A DNA stretch of 64,000 nucleotides from the NCBI RefSeq assembly GCF_002097535.1, contig NZ_CP020772.1, positions 434,001 to 498,000 on the forward strand. Reading direction: 5' to 3'. Positions 1 through 7,924 of the stretch are shown piece by piece. How positions within the stretch are numbered: the first letter of the stretch is position 1; every line of letters begins with the position of its first letter. The position numbers and the translations under genes are program-made. The notes below the pieces were generated by a model, which searched no databases, was not told the origin of the DNA, and worked only from the letters and a program-made list of their open reading frames with translations. This DNA comes from Halobacillus mangrovi (GTDB taxonomy: Bacteria > Bacillota > Bacilli > Bacillales > Halobacillaceae).

Positions 1-1
1 A

Positions 2-565
2 CTTCGAACAGTATTCTTTATGCCTAATTTAATTGGTGGATTAATCCTGGGATTCATCTGGCAGTTTATTTTCATCAGCGTGTTTGGAGATGTTGGAAAT
101 CTTCTTGGATTAGAGAGTATGCAAGGATGGCTTTCTACACCAGAGACAGGATTTTGGGGACTTGTCATACTAACATCATGGCAGATGGCAGGTTATATCA
201 TGATCATCTATATTGCTTACCTGGAAAATATACCCAAGGATTTAATTGAAGCAGCTCAAATTGATGGGGCAACCGCTCTTCAGCGCTTCAAAAATATTAT
301 TTTTCCACTTGTAGCCCCTGCTTTTACGGTCAGTATGTTTTTAACGTTATCTATGGCTTTTAAAATCTATGATCAGAACCTCTCATTAACGAATGGCGGG
401 CCATTTAATTCTACGCAAATGGTAGCGATGGAGATTGTACGAACAGCCTTCTCAGATAATGAAATGGCTTACGCTCAAGCGAAAGCTGTGATTTTCTTTT
501 TAATTGTAGCCGTGATTGCTTTGACACAGGTTTATTACAATAAAAAACGGGAGGTAGATCTGTAA
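2..565 (+). CDS. Carbohydrate ABC transporter permease, MalF type (5' end outside window)
   Basis: This is the C-terminal part of an inner-membrane permease of a binding-protein-dependent sugar importer. The open frame runs to the first bases of the window, so the true start lies upstream; the first in-frame Met (position 20) lies inside a membrane segment and is not a credible start. The visible part has several hydrophobic segments and the cytoplasmic EAA loop (EAAQIDGATALQRF) that docks onto the ATPase. The stop overlaps the start of the next permease (TAATG), as usual for MalF/MalG pairs. Together with the alpha-glucosidase downstream it probably imports maltose-, isomaltose- or trehalose-like alpha-glucosides. 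The binding protein and perhaps the regulator should lie to the left. The substrate is inferred only from context. Confidence 0.93.
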   Translation, partial: LRTVFFMPNLIGGLILGFIWQFIFISVFGDVGNLLGLESMQGWLSTPETGFWGLVILTSWQMAGYIMIIYIAYLENIPKDLIEAAQIDGATALQRFKNIIFPLVAPAFTVSMFLTLSMAFKIYDQNLSLTNGGPFNSTQMVAMEIVRTAFSDNEMAYAQAKAVIFFLIVAVIALTQVYYNKKREVDL

Positions 566-1389
566 TGAAAAGGAATAAGGAAAAAAGAAATCTATTCTCC
601 ATTGAAGTGCTTGGTTTAGTATTGGGTTTGATTTGGATTGCGCCTTTCTACCTTATGATTGTAAATGCGTTAAAAACAAAAAAACAGATTTTTACAGGTG
701 TTCTTGGGTTACCGGACTCGGTTGCACTAGGAAACTTCGTACAAGCTTTTGTTGATTTGGAATTTTTGAAGTCACTATTTAACTCTGTGCTTATTACAGG
801 AGTAAGTGTTGCTGTAATCATCTTGTTTTCAGCGATGGCAGGCTATGCTTTAGCTCGGAATAAAAGCAAGCTAAGTGGCGGGCTGTTTTTTGTTTTTGTG
901 GCAGCTATGCTGATTCCTTTTCAATCTGTCATGATCCCTCTTGTCTCGATTTTTGGCCAAGTAGACATGTTGAATGCCGCAGGGTTGATTTTTATGTATC
1001 TTGGGTTCGGGTGTAGTTTATCGATCTTCTTGTATCATGGGGCAATGACCTCCATTCCGAAGTCGCTCGATGAAGCTGCCATTATTGATGGGGCCAATCG
1101 CTTTCAATTATTCTGGTACATTATCTTTCCGTTGCTTAAGCCGATATCCGTTACTGTGGGGATATTGAATGTGATCTGGATTTGGAATGATTATCTATTG
1201 CCTTCCCTTGTCCTTAATGAAGCCAACGCGACAATCCCTTTGAAAATGTTCTTCTTCTTCGGGGAGTACACGAAGCAATGGCATCTGGCATTAGCTGGGC
1301 TGACACTTGCGATCATCCCAGTCATCATCTTCTATTTCTTTGCACAAAAGCAGATTCTTAAAGGAGTTTCCGAAGGAGCTGTAAAATAA
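565..1389 (+). CDS. Carbohydrate ABC transporter permease, MalG type
   Basis: Second permease subunit of the sugar importer, 274 residues, the normal MalG/LacG length. It shows about six hydrophobic segments and the EAA loop EAAIIDGANRFQLFWYIIFP with the conserved Gly. The ATG overlaps the stop of the upstream permease by one base, and GGGAGGT lies just before it, so the two subunits are translationally coupled. No ATPase gene is present in the visible operon; in Bacillaceae such importers commonly share one MsmX-type ATPase encoded elsewhere. This is established for B. subtilis and inferred here. The membrane-spanning pair would deliver an alpha-glucoside to the cytoplasm for the next gene product. 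Confidence 0.95.
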   Translation: MKRNKEKRNLFSIEVLGLVLGLIWIAPFYLMIVNALKTKKQIFTGVLGLPDSVALGNFVQAFVDLEFLKSLFNSVLITGVSVAVIILFSAMAGYALARNKSKLSGGLFFVFVAAMLIPFQSVMIPLVSIFGQVDMLNAAGLIFMYLGFGCSLSIFLYHGAMTSIPKSLDEAAIIDGANRFQLFWYIIFPLLKPISVTVGILNVIWIWNDYLLPSLVLNEANATIPLKMFFFFGEYTKQWHLALAGLTLAIIPVIIFYFFAQKQILKGVSEGAVK

Positions 1390-1424
1390 CTAGTTTTTAA
1401 AAAATCAAGTAAAGGGAGAAGAGA

Positions 1425-3101
1425 ATGAAACAAAAATGGTGGAAAGAAGCAGTTGTTTATCAGATCTACCCTAGAAGTTTTATGGATTCAAATGGTGATG
1501 GAATCGGTGATATTCAGGGAGTGATATCGAAGTTAGATTACTTACAAGGACTGGGCATTGATGTGATCTGGATCTGTCCTATCTATTGCTCACCTAATGA
1601 TGATAACGGATACGATATTTCAGACTATAAAGCGATCATGCCTGAGTTTGGAAGTATGTCAGACTTCGATGAGTTGTTAAACGAAGTTCACAACCGTGGG
1701 ATGAAGTTGATCATGGACCTTGTCATCAATCATACTTCTGATGAACATCCCTGGTTTATTGAATCTAAATCTTCGCGAGATAATCCATTTAGAGATTACT
1801 ACATTTGGCACCCTGGTAAAGACGGAAAAGAACCGAATAACTGGGCGTCTATCTTTGAAGGTTCTGCATGGGAGTTTGACCCTGAAACTGAGGAATATTA
1901 CATGCATATCTTTTCTCGTAAACAACCAGATTTGAATTGGGAAAATCCTAAAGTAAGAAAAGATATCTATGAAATGATTAACTGGTGGTTAGAAAAAGGG
2001 ATCGATGGATTTCGGATCGATGCGATCTCTCATATTAAAAAAGCCCCGGGGTTTCCCGACGTCTCTAATCCTGAAAATAAAAGATATGCTTCTTCCCTTG
2101 AAGGGCATAGGAATCAGGAGGGCATCCAGTACTTTTTAGAAGAGCTAAAGGATGAAACGTTCAGTAAGTATGACATTATGACCGTCGGAGAGGCCAATGG
2201 TGTCACTGTAGAGGAAGCAGAAGAATGGGTTGGGGAAGAAGAAGGAAAGTTCAATATGATTTTTCAATTTGAACACAATGACCTGTGGCAAAAAGGGAAA
2301 AACAATGGGTTAGACATCCATGAGTTAAAAACCGTTTTTACAAAATGGCAAACGGGGCTGAATAATATAGGGTGGAATGCTTTGTTTTTAGAAAACCATG
2401 ATCTCCCGAGGTCTGTTTCTGTATGGGGGGATGATCAGGAGTTCCATAGCCAATCTAGTAAGTGTTTGGCAACCTTGTATTTCTTGATGCAAGGAACACC
2501 TTTTATCTATCAAGGTCAAGAAATAGGCATGACAAATGTGCGATTTCCTTCTATAGATGATTATAACGATGTGGCCATAAAAAATTTTTATGAAAATGAA
2601 ATGGATGAGGGCAAATCCCATAAAGAGGTTATGGAAGTGATCTGGCAATCAGGACGTGATAATTCTCGTACACCCATGCAATGGTCGAATAGAAAAAATG
2701 CCGGCTTTTCAGATGAAATACCTTGGCTGAAGGTGAATCCTAATTTTAAAAACATCAATGTGGATCAATCGATAAATGATCATCACTCCATTTACCATTA
2801 CTACAAAAATCTTATCCAATTACGCAAAGATCATCCTGTTTTAATTTACGGAGATTATGAGTTGATTTTGCCAGAACATGATCAGGTTTTTGCTTATACC
2901 CGGACTCTTAGCGATGAAAAAATGGTAGTGATTACAAACCTATTTTCAAAGGAAGCAGACTTCATTTTGCCAGACCACTTGAACCATAAACACGCGGAAT
3001 TAATGATAAGCAATTATTGTGTAAACGCTTCTCAAGAAGTCACCCGACTTAAGTTAATGCCGTATGAAGCAAGAGTATACAGGTATATGATTAAGAGTTA
3101 A
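1425..3101 (+). CDS. GH13 subfamily 31-type alpha-glucosidase
   Basis: Cytoplasmic glycoside hydrolase of 558 residues, typical of oligo-1,6-glucosidase/alpha-glucosidase (MalL, TreA, DexB relatives). A Ca-binding loop DSNGDGIGD is at residues 21-29. The four GH13 regions are visible: DLVINH (98-103), GFRIDAI with nucleophile D199, VGEANG with acid/base E256, and ENHDLPRS with D326. The residue after the nucleophile is Ala200, where oligo-1,6-glucosidases have Val and alpha-1,4-type enzymes usually have Ala or Thr, so alpha-1,4 (or trehalose-type) cleavage is favoured over pure alpha-1,6. It follows the permease genes by 35 bp behind GGGAGAAG and is probably the last gene of the operon; a hairpin lies 110 bp downstream. 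Confidence 0.93.
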   Translation: MKQKWWKEAVVYQIYPRSFMDSNGDGIGDIQGVISKLDYLQGLGIDVIWICPIYCSPNDDNGYDISDYKAIMPEFGSMSDFDELLNEVHNRGMKLIMDLVINHTSDEHPWFIESKSSRDNPFRDYYIWHPGKDGKEPNNWASIFEGSAWEFDPETEEYYMHIFSRKQPDLNWENPKVRKDIYEMINWWLEKGIDGFRIDAISHIKKAPGFPDVSNPENKRYASSLEGHRNQEGIQYFLEELKDETFSKYDIMTVGEANGVTVEEAEEWVGEEEGKFNMIFQFEHNDLWQKGKNNGLDIHELKTVFTKWQTGLNNIGWNALFLENHDLPRSVSVWGDDQEFHSQSSKCLATLYFLMQGTPFIYQGQEIGMTNVRFPSIDDYNDVAIKNFYENEMDEGKSHKEVMEVIWQSGRDNSRTPMQWSNRKNAGFSDEIPWLKVNPNFKNINVDQSINDHHSIYHYYKNLIQLRKDHPVLIYGDYELILPEHDQVFAYTRTLSDEKMVVITNLFSKEADFILPDHLNHKHAELMISNYCVNASQEVTRLKLMPYEARVYRYMIKS

Positions 3102-3210
3102 TCTTATGATTTAAATGGCTCTTCTTCTAATAAGTAGCAGTGTTCATTCGATGTGGCTTGTAGAAGGTTTAGACGAGATTGAATATACATTGTAATAGTG
3201 TTTAAGGCAT

Positions 3211-3250
3211 AAAGAAAGGATCAATGCATATCCGCGTTGATTCTTTCTTT
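3211..3250 (+). terminator. Hairpin after the alpha-glucosidase operon
   Basis: A 14-bp stem (3211-3224 with 3237-3250, one G.U pair) around a 12-nt loop ends in TTCTTTCTTT. It lies between the alpha-glucosidase stop and the promoter region of the next gene and is a plausible rho-independent terminator, although the T-run is interrupted. Confidence 0.55.
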
Positions 3251-3322
3251 GCGTTTCTATCAGAATTTTTCCGGTAAAATGGTACACTAATGGATAGAAA
3301 CTATGTGTTGAGGGGATCACCT

Positions 3323-3712
3323 ATGAAACAATTCGTAAAAGTATTACTGATCATCATCGGCAGTATATCCCTTGGACTGGGTGTGCTCGGGATTGTACTG
3401 CCTTTAGTTCCGACCACTCCGTTTTTACTTCTCACAGCTGCATGCTATGTGAGAAGTTCGGACCGTTTATACAACTGGCTGATGACGAATAAGTGGTTTG
3501 GAAGCTATATACGAAATTATAAAGCAGGAAAAGGCATTCCTATAAAAGCAAAAATATCTGTGCTCGTCATGATTTGGTTTTCATTCTTATTTTCTGCCTT
3601 TTATATTGCTTCCAATATATTCTTGAAGATTGGCTTTATATTCGGAGCATGCTTTTTCACTGTAGTCATCTACATGACGAAGACGTTGAAGCCTGAAGAC
3701 GACGAGGCGTAA
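3323..3712 (+). CDS. YbaN family (DUF454) small membrane protein
   Basis: A 129-residue integral membrane protein of the DUF454/YbaN family, function unknown. It has a hydrophobic N-terminal hairpin with the family-typical LGVLGIVLPLVPTTPFLLL segment, a short loop (YNWLMTNKWFGSYIRNY) and two more hydrophobic segments. The frame is open from an ATG at 3290, but GAGGGG seven bases before the ATG at 3323 and the family N-terminus (MKQF...) support 3323. It is a single gene, convergent with the VOC gene. Only 18 bp separate the two stop codons, and this gap holds a parS site. Confidence 0.85.
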   Translation: MKQFVKVLLIIIGSISLGLGVLGIVLPLVPTTPFLLLTAACYVRSSDRLYNWLMTNKWFGSYIRNYKAGKGIPIKAKISVLVMIWFSFLFSAFYIASNIFLKIGFIFGACFFTVVIYMTKTLKPEDDEA

Positions 3713-3713
3713 T

Positions 3714-3729
3714 TGTTTCACGTGAAACA
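3714..3729. promoter_or_regulatory. parS: ParB/Spo0J centromere site
   Basis: The 16-mer TGTTTCACGTGAAACA is an exact instance of the bacterial parS consensus TGTTNCACGTGAAACA bound by Spo0J/ParB, inside a perfect 22-bp palindrome (3711-3732). It fills the gap between the convergent stop codons of the YbaN and VOC genes. ParB loading here would spread over the flanking DNA and recruit SMC. parS sites are normally concentrated in the origin-proximal part of the chromosome, so this window may belong to that part (inference). Confidence 0.88.
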
Positions 3730-3730
3730 A

Positions 3731-4099
3731 TTACGTACTAAGCTCGCTCATAAGCGCTTGAATATTACCTTCTGTGTCATGGAAAAACACCATCCAGGTT
3801 TCGGTATGATCCATTTTTGCAATGAGGTGAGGTTCATCAATGAATATTACTTCCTCAGACTTCATCTTTTCATAACTTGTATGTATGTCATCGACTGAGA
3901 AGTAAAGGATGGAGCTGTGGCTTTCGAAGTCTTCTTTTTCGGGCAAGGTCAACATGAGGCGCTGGTCGCCGCAAGAGAAAAAGGCCATGGTGTCTGTGTT
4001 GAAAATTAGTGGGAGTCCCAGCGAGTTTTGATAAAAGAGTGTTGCTCTTTCCAAGTTTTTGACAGGGATACCGATTTGGCCGATGTTACGGATTTCCAT
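3731..4099 (-). CDS. VOC (glyoxalase/bleomycin-resistance fold) protein
   Basis: A 122-residue single-domain protein of the vicinal oxygen chelate superfamily. The N-terminus IRNIGQIGIPVKNLERATLFYQ is the usual beta-alpha-beta start with a phenylalanine-tyrosine turn, followed by LGLPLIF and a C-terminal FFHDTEGNIQALMSE strand. Residues that could bind metal are scattered, so activity cannot be told from sequence; it may be a lyase, a dioxygenase-like enzyme or a resistance protein. The start is supported by AAGGAGT before the ATG on the minus strand. It is transcribed alone towards the parS site. Confidence 0.85.
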   Translation of the reverse strand: MEIRNIGQIGIPVKNLERATLFYQNSLGLPLIFNTDTMAFFSCGDQRLMLTLPEKEDFESHSSILYFSVDDIHTSYEKMKSEEVIFIDEPHLIAKMDHTETWMVFFHDTEGNIQALMSELST

Positions 4100-4511
4100 A
4101 AAGTCACTCCTTTTTCATTTCATTATAACTCAAACCATGTTTTGCTTCGAAAGCTTTTTCTTCATCTAGTTCCTATTAAGCTGTTTATCAAGACTCCAAT
4201 CCAGGAGTCTTTTTTTATATGTTTTAATTGTTCACAAATTCTAAACAGATAGGTCACAGATTAGTCATACTACACTATTATTCTCGACTGAATAAAGGGA
4301 TAAAATAGAAGTGGCGACATAGATTGTGAAATATCGAGCAATTTTAAAAACTAAAATCTTATTTGAGGTGGGAAAAACGGTTCTTTGGATGGCAAGCATT
4401 GGTACTCGTGCTTGAATAAACACACTCTTTATATCGAATTAAAAGTACCGCCTGCCGCTTTGTATCCATATGAACAAAATACGAATCAAGTAATTAGTTA
4501 GGAGGATCCTT
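4100..4511. other. 412-bp intergenic region before the flavodoxin gene
   Basis: No convincing gene is seen. It holds a plus-strand hairpin-T-tract (4191-4217) that has no plus-strand gene directly before it, and an AT-rich stretch to 4511 ending in the GGAGGAT ribosome site of the flavodoxin gene. A frame of 74 codons at 4028-4252 has no ribosome site and lies antisense to the VOC start, so it is not called. A half-matching Rex-like sequence at 4324-4341 was noted but is too degenerate to annotate. Confidence 0.5.
4191..4217 (+). terminator. Orphan rho-independent terminator
   Basis: AGACTCC (4191-4197), a 6-nt loop, GGAGTCT (4204-4210) and then seven T residues. It would stop plus-strand transcription, yet the nearest plus-strand gene upstream is the YbaN gene ending at 3712. 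Either the YbaN transcript reads through the parS palindrome, making an antisense tail over the VOC gene, or an uncalled short RNA ends here. Confidence 0.7.
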
Positions 4512-4988
4512 ATGAAAACCATCATTATATATGCAACGAAACATGGAAGTACAGAGAAAGCTGTACAGTTGTTAAAGGAGCAGTTGGCAAGTGAAGTGGA
4601 AATCGTGAACGTTAAGAACGTACGGGGAGTTGATTTGGAAGAATACGATCACGTTATTCTCGGCGGTCCAATTTATATGGGCAGACTACATAAAAAGATC
4701 TTAGCCTATGTTTACAATCATCTGGATACTCTCTTGCAAAAACGAGTCGGATTGTTTATCTGTGCTGGAGTAGAAGATCTGTTTGTTCAAGAAGAAGAAT
4801 TGGAGGAAGCATTCCCTTACGAGCTTTACGTTCATGCTGTAGTTAAAGAAGTATTTGGATATGAATTCGATTTTCGTAAGTTAAGTGCTTTTGAAAAGAT
4901 GACACTCCGCGCGAGAGGCATCGAAGGAAGTGTCTCTAAACTTTCTCCACCTGTCATCAAACAATTCGCTCATACAATTGAAGGGTAA
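4512..4988 (+). CDS. Flavodoxin-domain protein (HemG-like Flavodoxin_5 type)
   Basis: A 158-residue cytoplasmic flavodoxin-fold protein. The N-terminal strand and FMN-phosphate loop read IIIYATKHGSTEKA, and LGGPIYMGRLHKK carries the second flavin-contact loop. The order and length match the Flavodoxin_5/HemG-like group, which includes menaquinone-linked protoporphyrinogen oxidases, but many Bacillus members have no proven role. The start has a strong GGAGGATCCTT site. It is monocistronic, with a hairpin at 5034-5066. Protoporphyrinogen oxidation is only a possibility. Confidence 0.85.
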   Translation: MKTIIIYATKHGSTEKAVQLLKEQLASEVEIVNVKNVRGVDLEEYDHVILGGPIYMGRLHKKILAYVYNHLDTLLQKRVGLFICAGVEDLFVQEEELEEAFPYELYVHAVVKEVFGYEFDFRKLSAFEKMTLRARGIEGSVSKLSPPVIKQFAHTIEG

Positions 4989-5030
4989 AGGGTGTAGTGT
5001 GGTTTGGGGTTATCTTCCACCTCATATTTA

Positions 5031-5066
5031 CCACCTCAGGTCATCCAGATTATGGATGACCTGAGG
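5031..5066. repeat. Dispersed CCACCTCAGGTCAT repeat, copy 1, with a 14-bp hairpin
   Basis: The 17-mer at 5031-5047 recurs with single changes at 26023-26039 and 52467-52483. Here it also forms a perfect 14-bp stem (5034-5047 with 5053-5066) around a 5-nt loop, followed by GGTCTTTACG, which is a weak T-tract. It could serve as the terminator of the flavodoxin gene, but the recurrence in other intergenic regions without the second arm suggests a repeat family. Confidence 0.7.
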
Positions 5067-5256
5067 GGTCTTTACGTTAGGTCGTTGTGGTTAAACTATA
5101 AAACTTGGGTTCTATCTTTGTGGTCTCGACACGTTGTAAGGGCCTTCACTTATTCGTTACAATTTTCTTAACAATAAAAAATATAAAAATATTTGAATTT
5201 CACCTAAAGTAAAACCGCTTGGTTCAAATAGGAGAGATGAAAGGGGTGTGGTGATC

Positions 5257-6174
5257 TTGGAAGCCATCAGTAAGAATTTTTTCTTATACCTTTCTAACAA
5301 CAAGTTGTTAGACCGCTTAGCAAAGCGTTTCGGCACGAGATTTGGGGCTGACAAGATAGTTGGAGGAGAAACCTTCTCCCAGGCAATTCCGTTAATACAA
5401 CAATTGAACCAAGAAGGGTTACAGGTCACTGTCGACCATTTAGGTGAGTTTGTAAACTGTGAATCTGAAGCAAAGGAGCGGGCGCAGGAGTGCATCCATA
5501 CGATACAATCCATCGCTCAGTATCAGCTTCAATCAGAAGTTTCTCTTAAATTGACATCGCTCGGGCTGGATATCAGTCGTGAGCTTGTCTATGAAAATAT
5601 GGAAAACATTTTGCAGGAAGCAGAAAAGCATGGAGTGACCGTCACCATTGATATGGAGGACTCCTCAAGGTGCGAGGCTACACTGGAAATCTACAAAACG
5701 ATGAAAGCCAAGTATTCCAACTTGGGTACAGTTATCCAGTCCTACCTCTACCGCTCATGTGGAGACTTAGACGAGCTTGACTCTTATGATCCATATTTAA
5801 GACTTGTGAAAGGTGCCTATAAAGAATCTGGCAAAGTGGCTTTTCCAGAGAAGAAGATGGTGGATGACAATTTGAAGCAGATGATTGAAAAGAATCTGCT
5901 GAACGGCAACTATACAGCGATTGCCAGTCATGATGACGCCATTATTGAGTTTACGAAGAATTTAGTGAAGAAGCACAACATCCCGACAGACCGGTATGAA
6001 TTCCAAATGTTGTACGGGATGCGCAACCAGACGCAAGCTGATTTGGTGAAAGAGGGCTACAACGTCCGCGTCTATCTTCCTTACGGGGAGGATTGGTACG
6101 GGTACTTTATGCGGCGTCTCGCTGAACGTCCGGCCAACATAGCCTTTGCGCTCAAAGGAATTTTCAGCAAATAA
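5257..6174 (+). CDS. putB: Proline dehydrogenase (PutB/FadM type)
   Basis: FAD enzyme oxidising L-proline to delta-1-pyrroline-5-carboxylate and passing electrons to the membrane quinone pool; the first step of proline catabolism. At 305 residues it matches the monofunctional Bacillus enzymes. Visible family motifs are DMEDSSRCEATLEIYK, VIQSYLYRS, RLVKGAYKE, EFQMLYGMRNQTQ and the C-terminal substrate helix YFMRRLAERPAN with the conserved Arg pair. GTG codons at 5248 and 5251 are in frame, but TTG 5257 gives the family N-terminus (MEAISKNFFLYLS) and lies 8-10 bases after AAAGGGG, so it is preferred. It is followed 31 bp later by the P5C dehydrogenase gene. Confidence 0.93.
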   Translation: MEAISKNFFLYLSNNKLLDRLAKRFGTRFGADKIVGGETFSQAIPLIQQLNQEGLQVTVDHLGEFVNCESEAKERAQECIHTIQSIAQYQLQSEVSLKLTSLGLDISRELVYENMENILQEAEKHGVTVTIDMEDSSRCEATLEIYKTMKAKYSNLGTVIQSYLYRSCGDLDELDSYDPYLRLVKGAYKESGKVAFPEKKMVDDNLKQMIEKNLLNGNYTAIASHDDAIIEFTKNLVKKHNIPTDRYEFQMLYGMRNQTQADLVKEGYNVRVYLPYGEDWYGYFMRRLAERPANIAFALKGIFSK

Positions 6175-6205
6175 AATTTTATCATTTTGAAAGGAGCATG
6201 TTCAC

Positions 6206-7753
6206 ATGGTACAGCCTTACAAACACGAACCATTTACAGATTTCACAATCGAGGAAAACAAAAAAGCATTCGAGGAAGCTTTAAAACAAGTAAAAGAAGA
6301 GTTGGGGCAGCAACATGACCTACTCATCGATGGCGAACGTGTCCGTACAGATGATCAAATTACTTCGACAAACCCTGCCAATACGAAGCAAGTGGTAGGA
6401 ACGGTATCCAAAGCAAATGCTGATTTAGCTGAAAAAGCGGTCCAATCGGCTGCAACTGCCTTTGAAGATTGGAGAAAATGGGATCCGCGTGCTCGCGCTG
6501 AAATTCTATTCCGTGCAGCAAGCAAGATCCGCCGCCGTAAGCATGAGTTCTCTGCTTATCTCGTTTACGAAGTAGGTAAGCCATGGAAAGAAGCCGATGC
6601 GGATACCGCTGAAGCGATTGACTTCCTTGAATATTACGGCCGTCAAATGATCGAGCTGAAAGAAGGCAAGCCGGTGGAAAGCCGTCCAGGCGAAGAAAAC
6701 CGCTACATCTACACATCTACTGGGGTAGCTGTTGTCATTCCGCCGTGGAACCTTGCGTTTGCGATTATGGCTGGTACGACCGTTGCACCACTTGTTACAG
6801 GAAGCACGGTCGTTATGAAGCCGGCAAGTAACAGCCCGGTCATCGCAGCGAAATTCGTTGAAGTGCTTGAAGAATCAGGCCTTCCGAAAGGCGTCTTGAA
6901 CTTTGTTCCTGGTAGTGGCGGCGAAGTGGGTGACTACCTTGTTGATCATCCGAAGACAGCGCTTATTTCCTTTACAGGATCCCGCGATGTAGGTACACGC
7001 ATCATCAAGCGTGCTGCTGAAATTCAAGCAGGTCAAAACCACTTGAAACAAGTCATCGCTGAAATGGGTGGTAAAGATACCGTCGTCGTCGACAAAGAAG
7101 CAGACCTCGAAACGGCAGCTGAGGCGATCATCGTTTCTGCATTCGGATTCTCTGGACAGAAATGTTCATCCGGTTCCCGTGCCGTCGTTCATGAAGACGT
7201 CTATGATCAAGTGCTTGAAATGGTCAAAGAACGTACAGAAAAACTTACAGTAGGTAACGCTTCTGAAGAAAATGTCTATATGGGTCCAGTTGTAGACCAA
7301 AGCGCTTTTGATAAAATCATGGGCTATATGGACGTCGGTAAAGAAGAAGGACGTCTTGTTACAGGCGGTAAAGGCGATGATTCTAAAGGCTACTTTATCG
7401 AGCCAACCGTCTTCGCTGACCTTGACCCTAACTCCCGCATGCAGCAGGAAGAGATCTTCGGACCTGTCGTCTGCTTTACAAAAGCGAAAAGCTTTGATGA
7501 AGCGATCGATATCGCTAACAATACCGAATACGGCCTAACTGGTGCTGTCATTTCTGATAACCGCGATCACCTTGAAAAAGCGAAGTACGATTTCCATGTT
7601 GGTAACCTGTACTTCAACCGTAATTGCACAGGAGCCATTGTCGGCTATCAGCCATTCGGCGGATTCAAGATGTCCGGTACGGATTCCAAAGCTGGAGGCC
7701 CAGATTATCTTGCGCTTCACATGCAAGCGAAGACAATCTCTGAAAAATACTAA
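6206..7753 (+). CDS. rocA: L-glutamate gamma-semialdehyde (P5C) dehydrogenase
   Basis: NAD-dependent aldehyde dehydrogenase converting pyrroline-5-carboxylate/glutamate semialdehyde to glutamate, the second step of proline use. The 515 residues match the RocA/PutC length. Catalytic Cys320 ([10 protein letters not shown]), general base Glu286 (AEMGGKD), oxyanion Asn182 (PPWNLAF) and the NAD-loop FTGSRDVG are present. It has an AAAGGAG site and forms an operon with proline dehydrogenase; a strong hairpin at 7773 ends the transcript. Codon use is richer in C-ending codons than in the neighbours, as in highly expressed genes. In a halophile this pathway also removes proline accumulated as an osmolyte (inference). 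Confidence 0.95.
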   Translation: MVQPYKHEPFTDFTIEENKKAFEEALKQVKEELGQQHDLLIDGERVRTDDQITSTNPANTKQVVGTVSKANADLAEKAVQSAATAFEDWRKWDPRARAEILFRAASKIRRRKHEFSAYLVYEVGKPWKEADADTAEAIDFLEYYGRQMIELKEGKPVESRPGEENRYIYTSTGVAVVIPPWNLAFAIMAGTTVAPLVTGSTVVMKPASNSPVIAAKFVEVLEESGLPKGVLNFVPGSGGEVGDYLVDHPKTALISFTGSRDVGTRIIKRAAEIQAGQNHLKQVIAEMGGKDTVVVDKEADLETAAEAIIVSAFGFSGQKCSSGSRAVVHEDVYDQVLEMVKERTEKLTVGNASEENVYMGPVVDQSAFDKIMGYMDVGKEEGRLVTGGKGDDSKGYFIEPTVFADLDPNSRMQQEEIFGPVVCFTKAKSFDEAIDIANNTEYGLTGAVISDNRDHLEKAKYDFHVGNLYFNRNCTGAIVGYQPFGGFKMSGTDSKAGGPDYLALHMQAKTISEKY

Positions 7754-7772
7754 GGCCCGAACCATAGAGTGG

Positions 7773-7806
7773 AAAGCTCAGAGTCTTCAAGACTCTGAGC
7801 TTTTTC
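7773..7806 (+). terminator. Terminator of the proline catabolic operon
   Basis: Near-perfect 15-bp inverted repeat (7773-7787 and 7789-7803) followed by TTTTT, directly after the P5C dehydrogenase stop. Classic rho-independent terminator. Confidence 0.9.
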
Positions 7807-7924
7807 AAACTCTAAGGTCTATCATCAACTAAGCGTAACTCCTTTCACCTATCCAATCCAAAAGCAGGAAATGAATTTTTCTTTTTCTTTCAAGACTAAA
7901 TCGATATAATGGAGGGTAATATCT

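Noticed and set aside
4028..4252. 74-codon plus-strand frame before the orphan terminator
   Set aside because: Starts inside the antisense of the VOC gene, lacks a ribosome site and has unusual residue use.
4324..4341. Rex-like sequence TTGTGAAATATCGAGCAA before the flavodoxin gene
   Set aside because: The left half is perfect but the right half has four mismatches and no symmetry.
4342..4500. Possible structured RNA or riboswitch upstream of the flavodoxin gene
   Set aside because: No known riboswitch core and no terminator/antiterminator pair could be recognised by eye.
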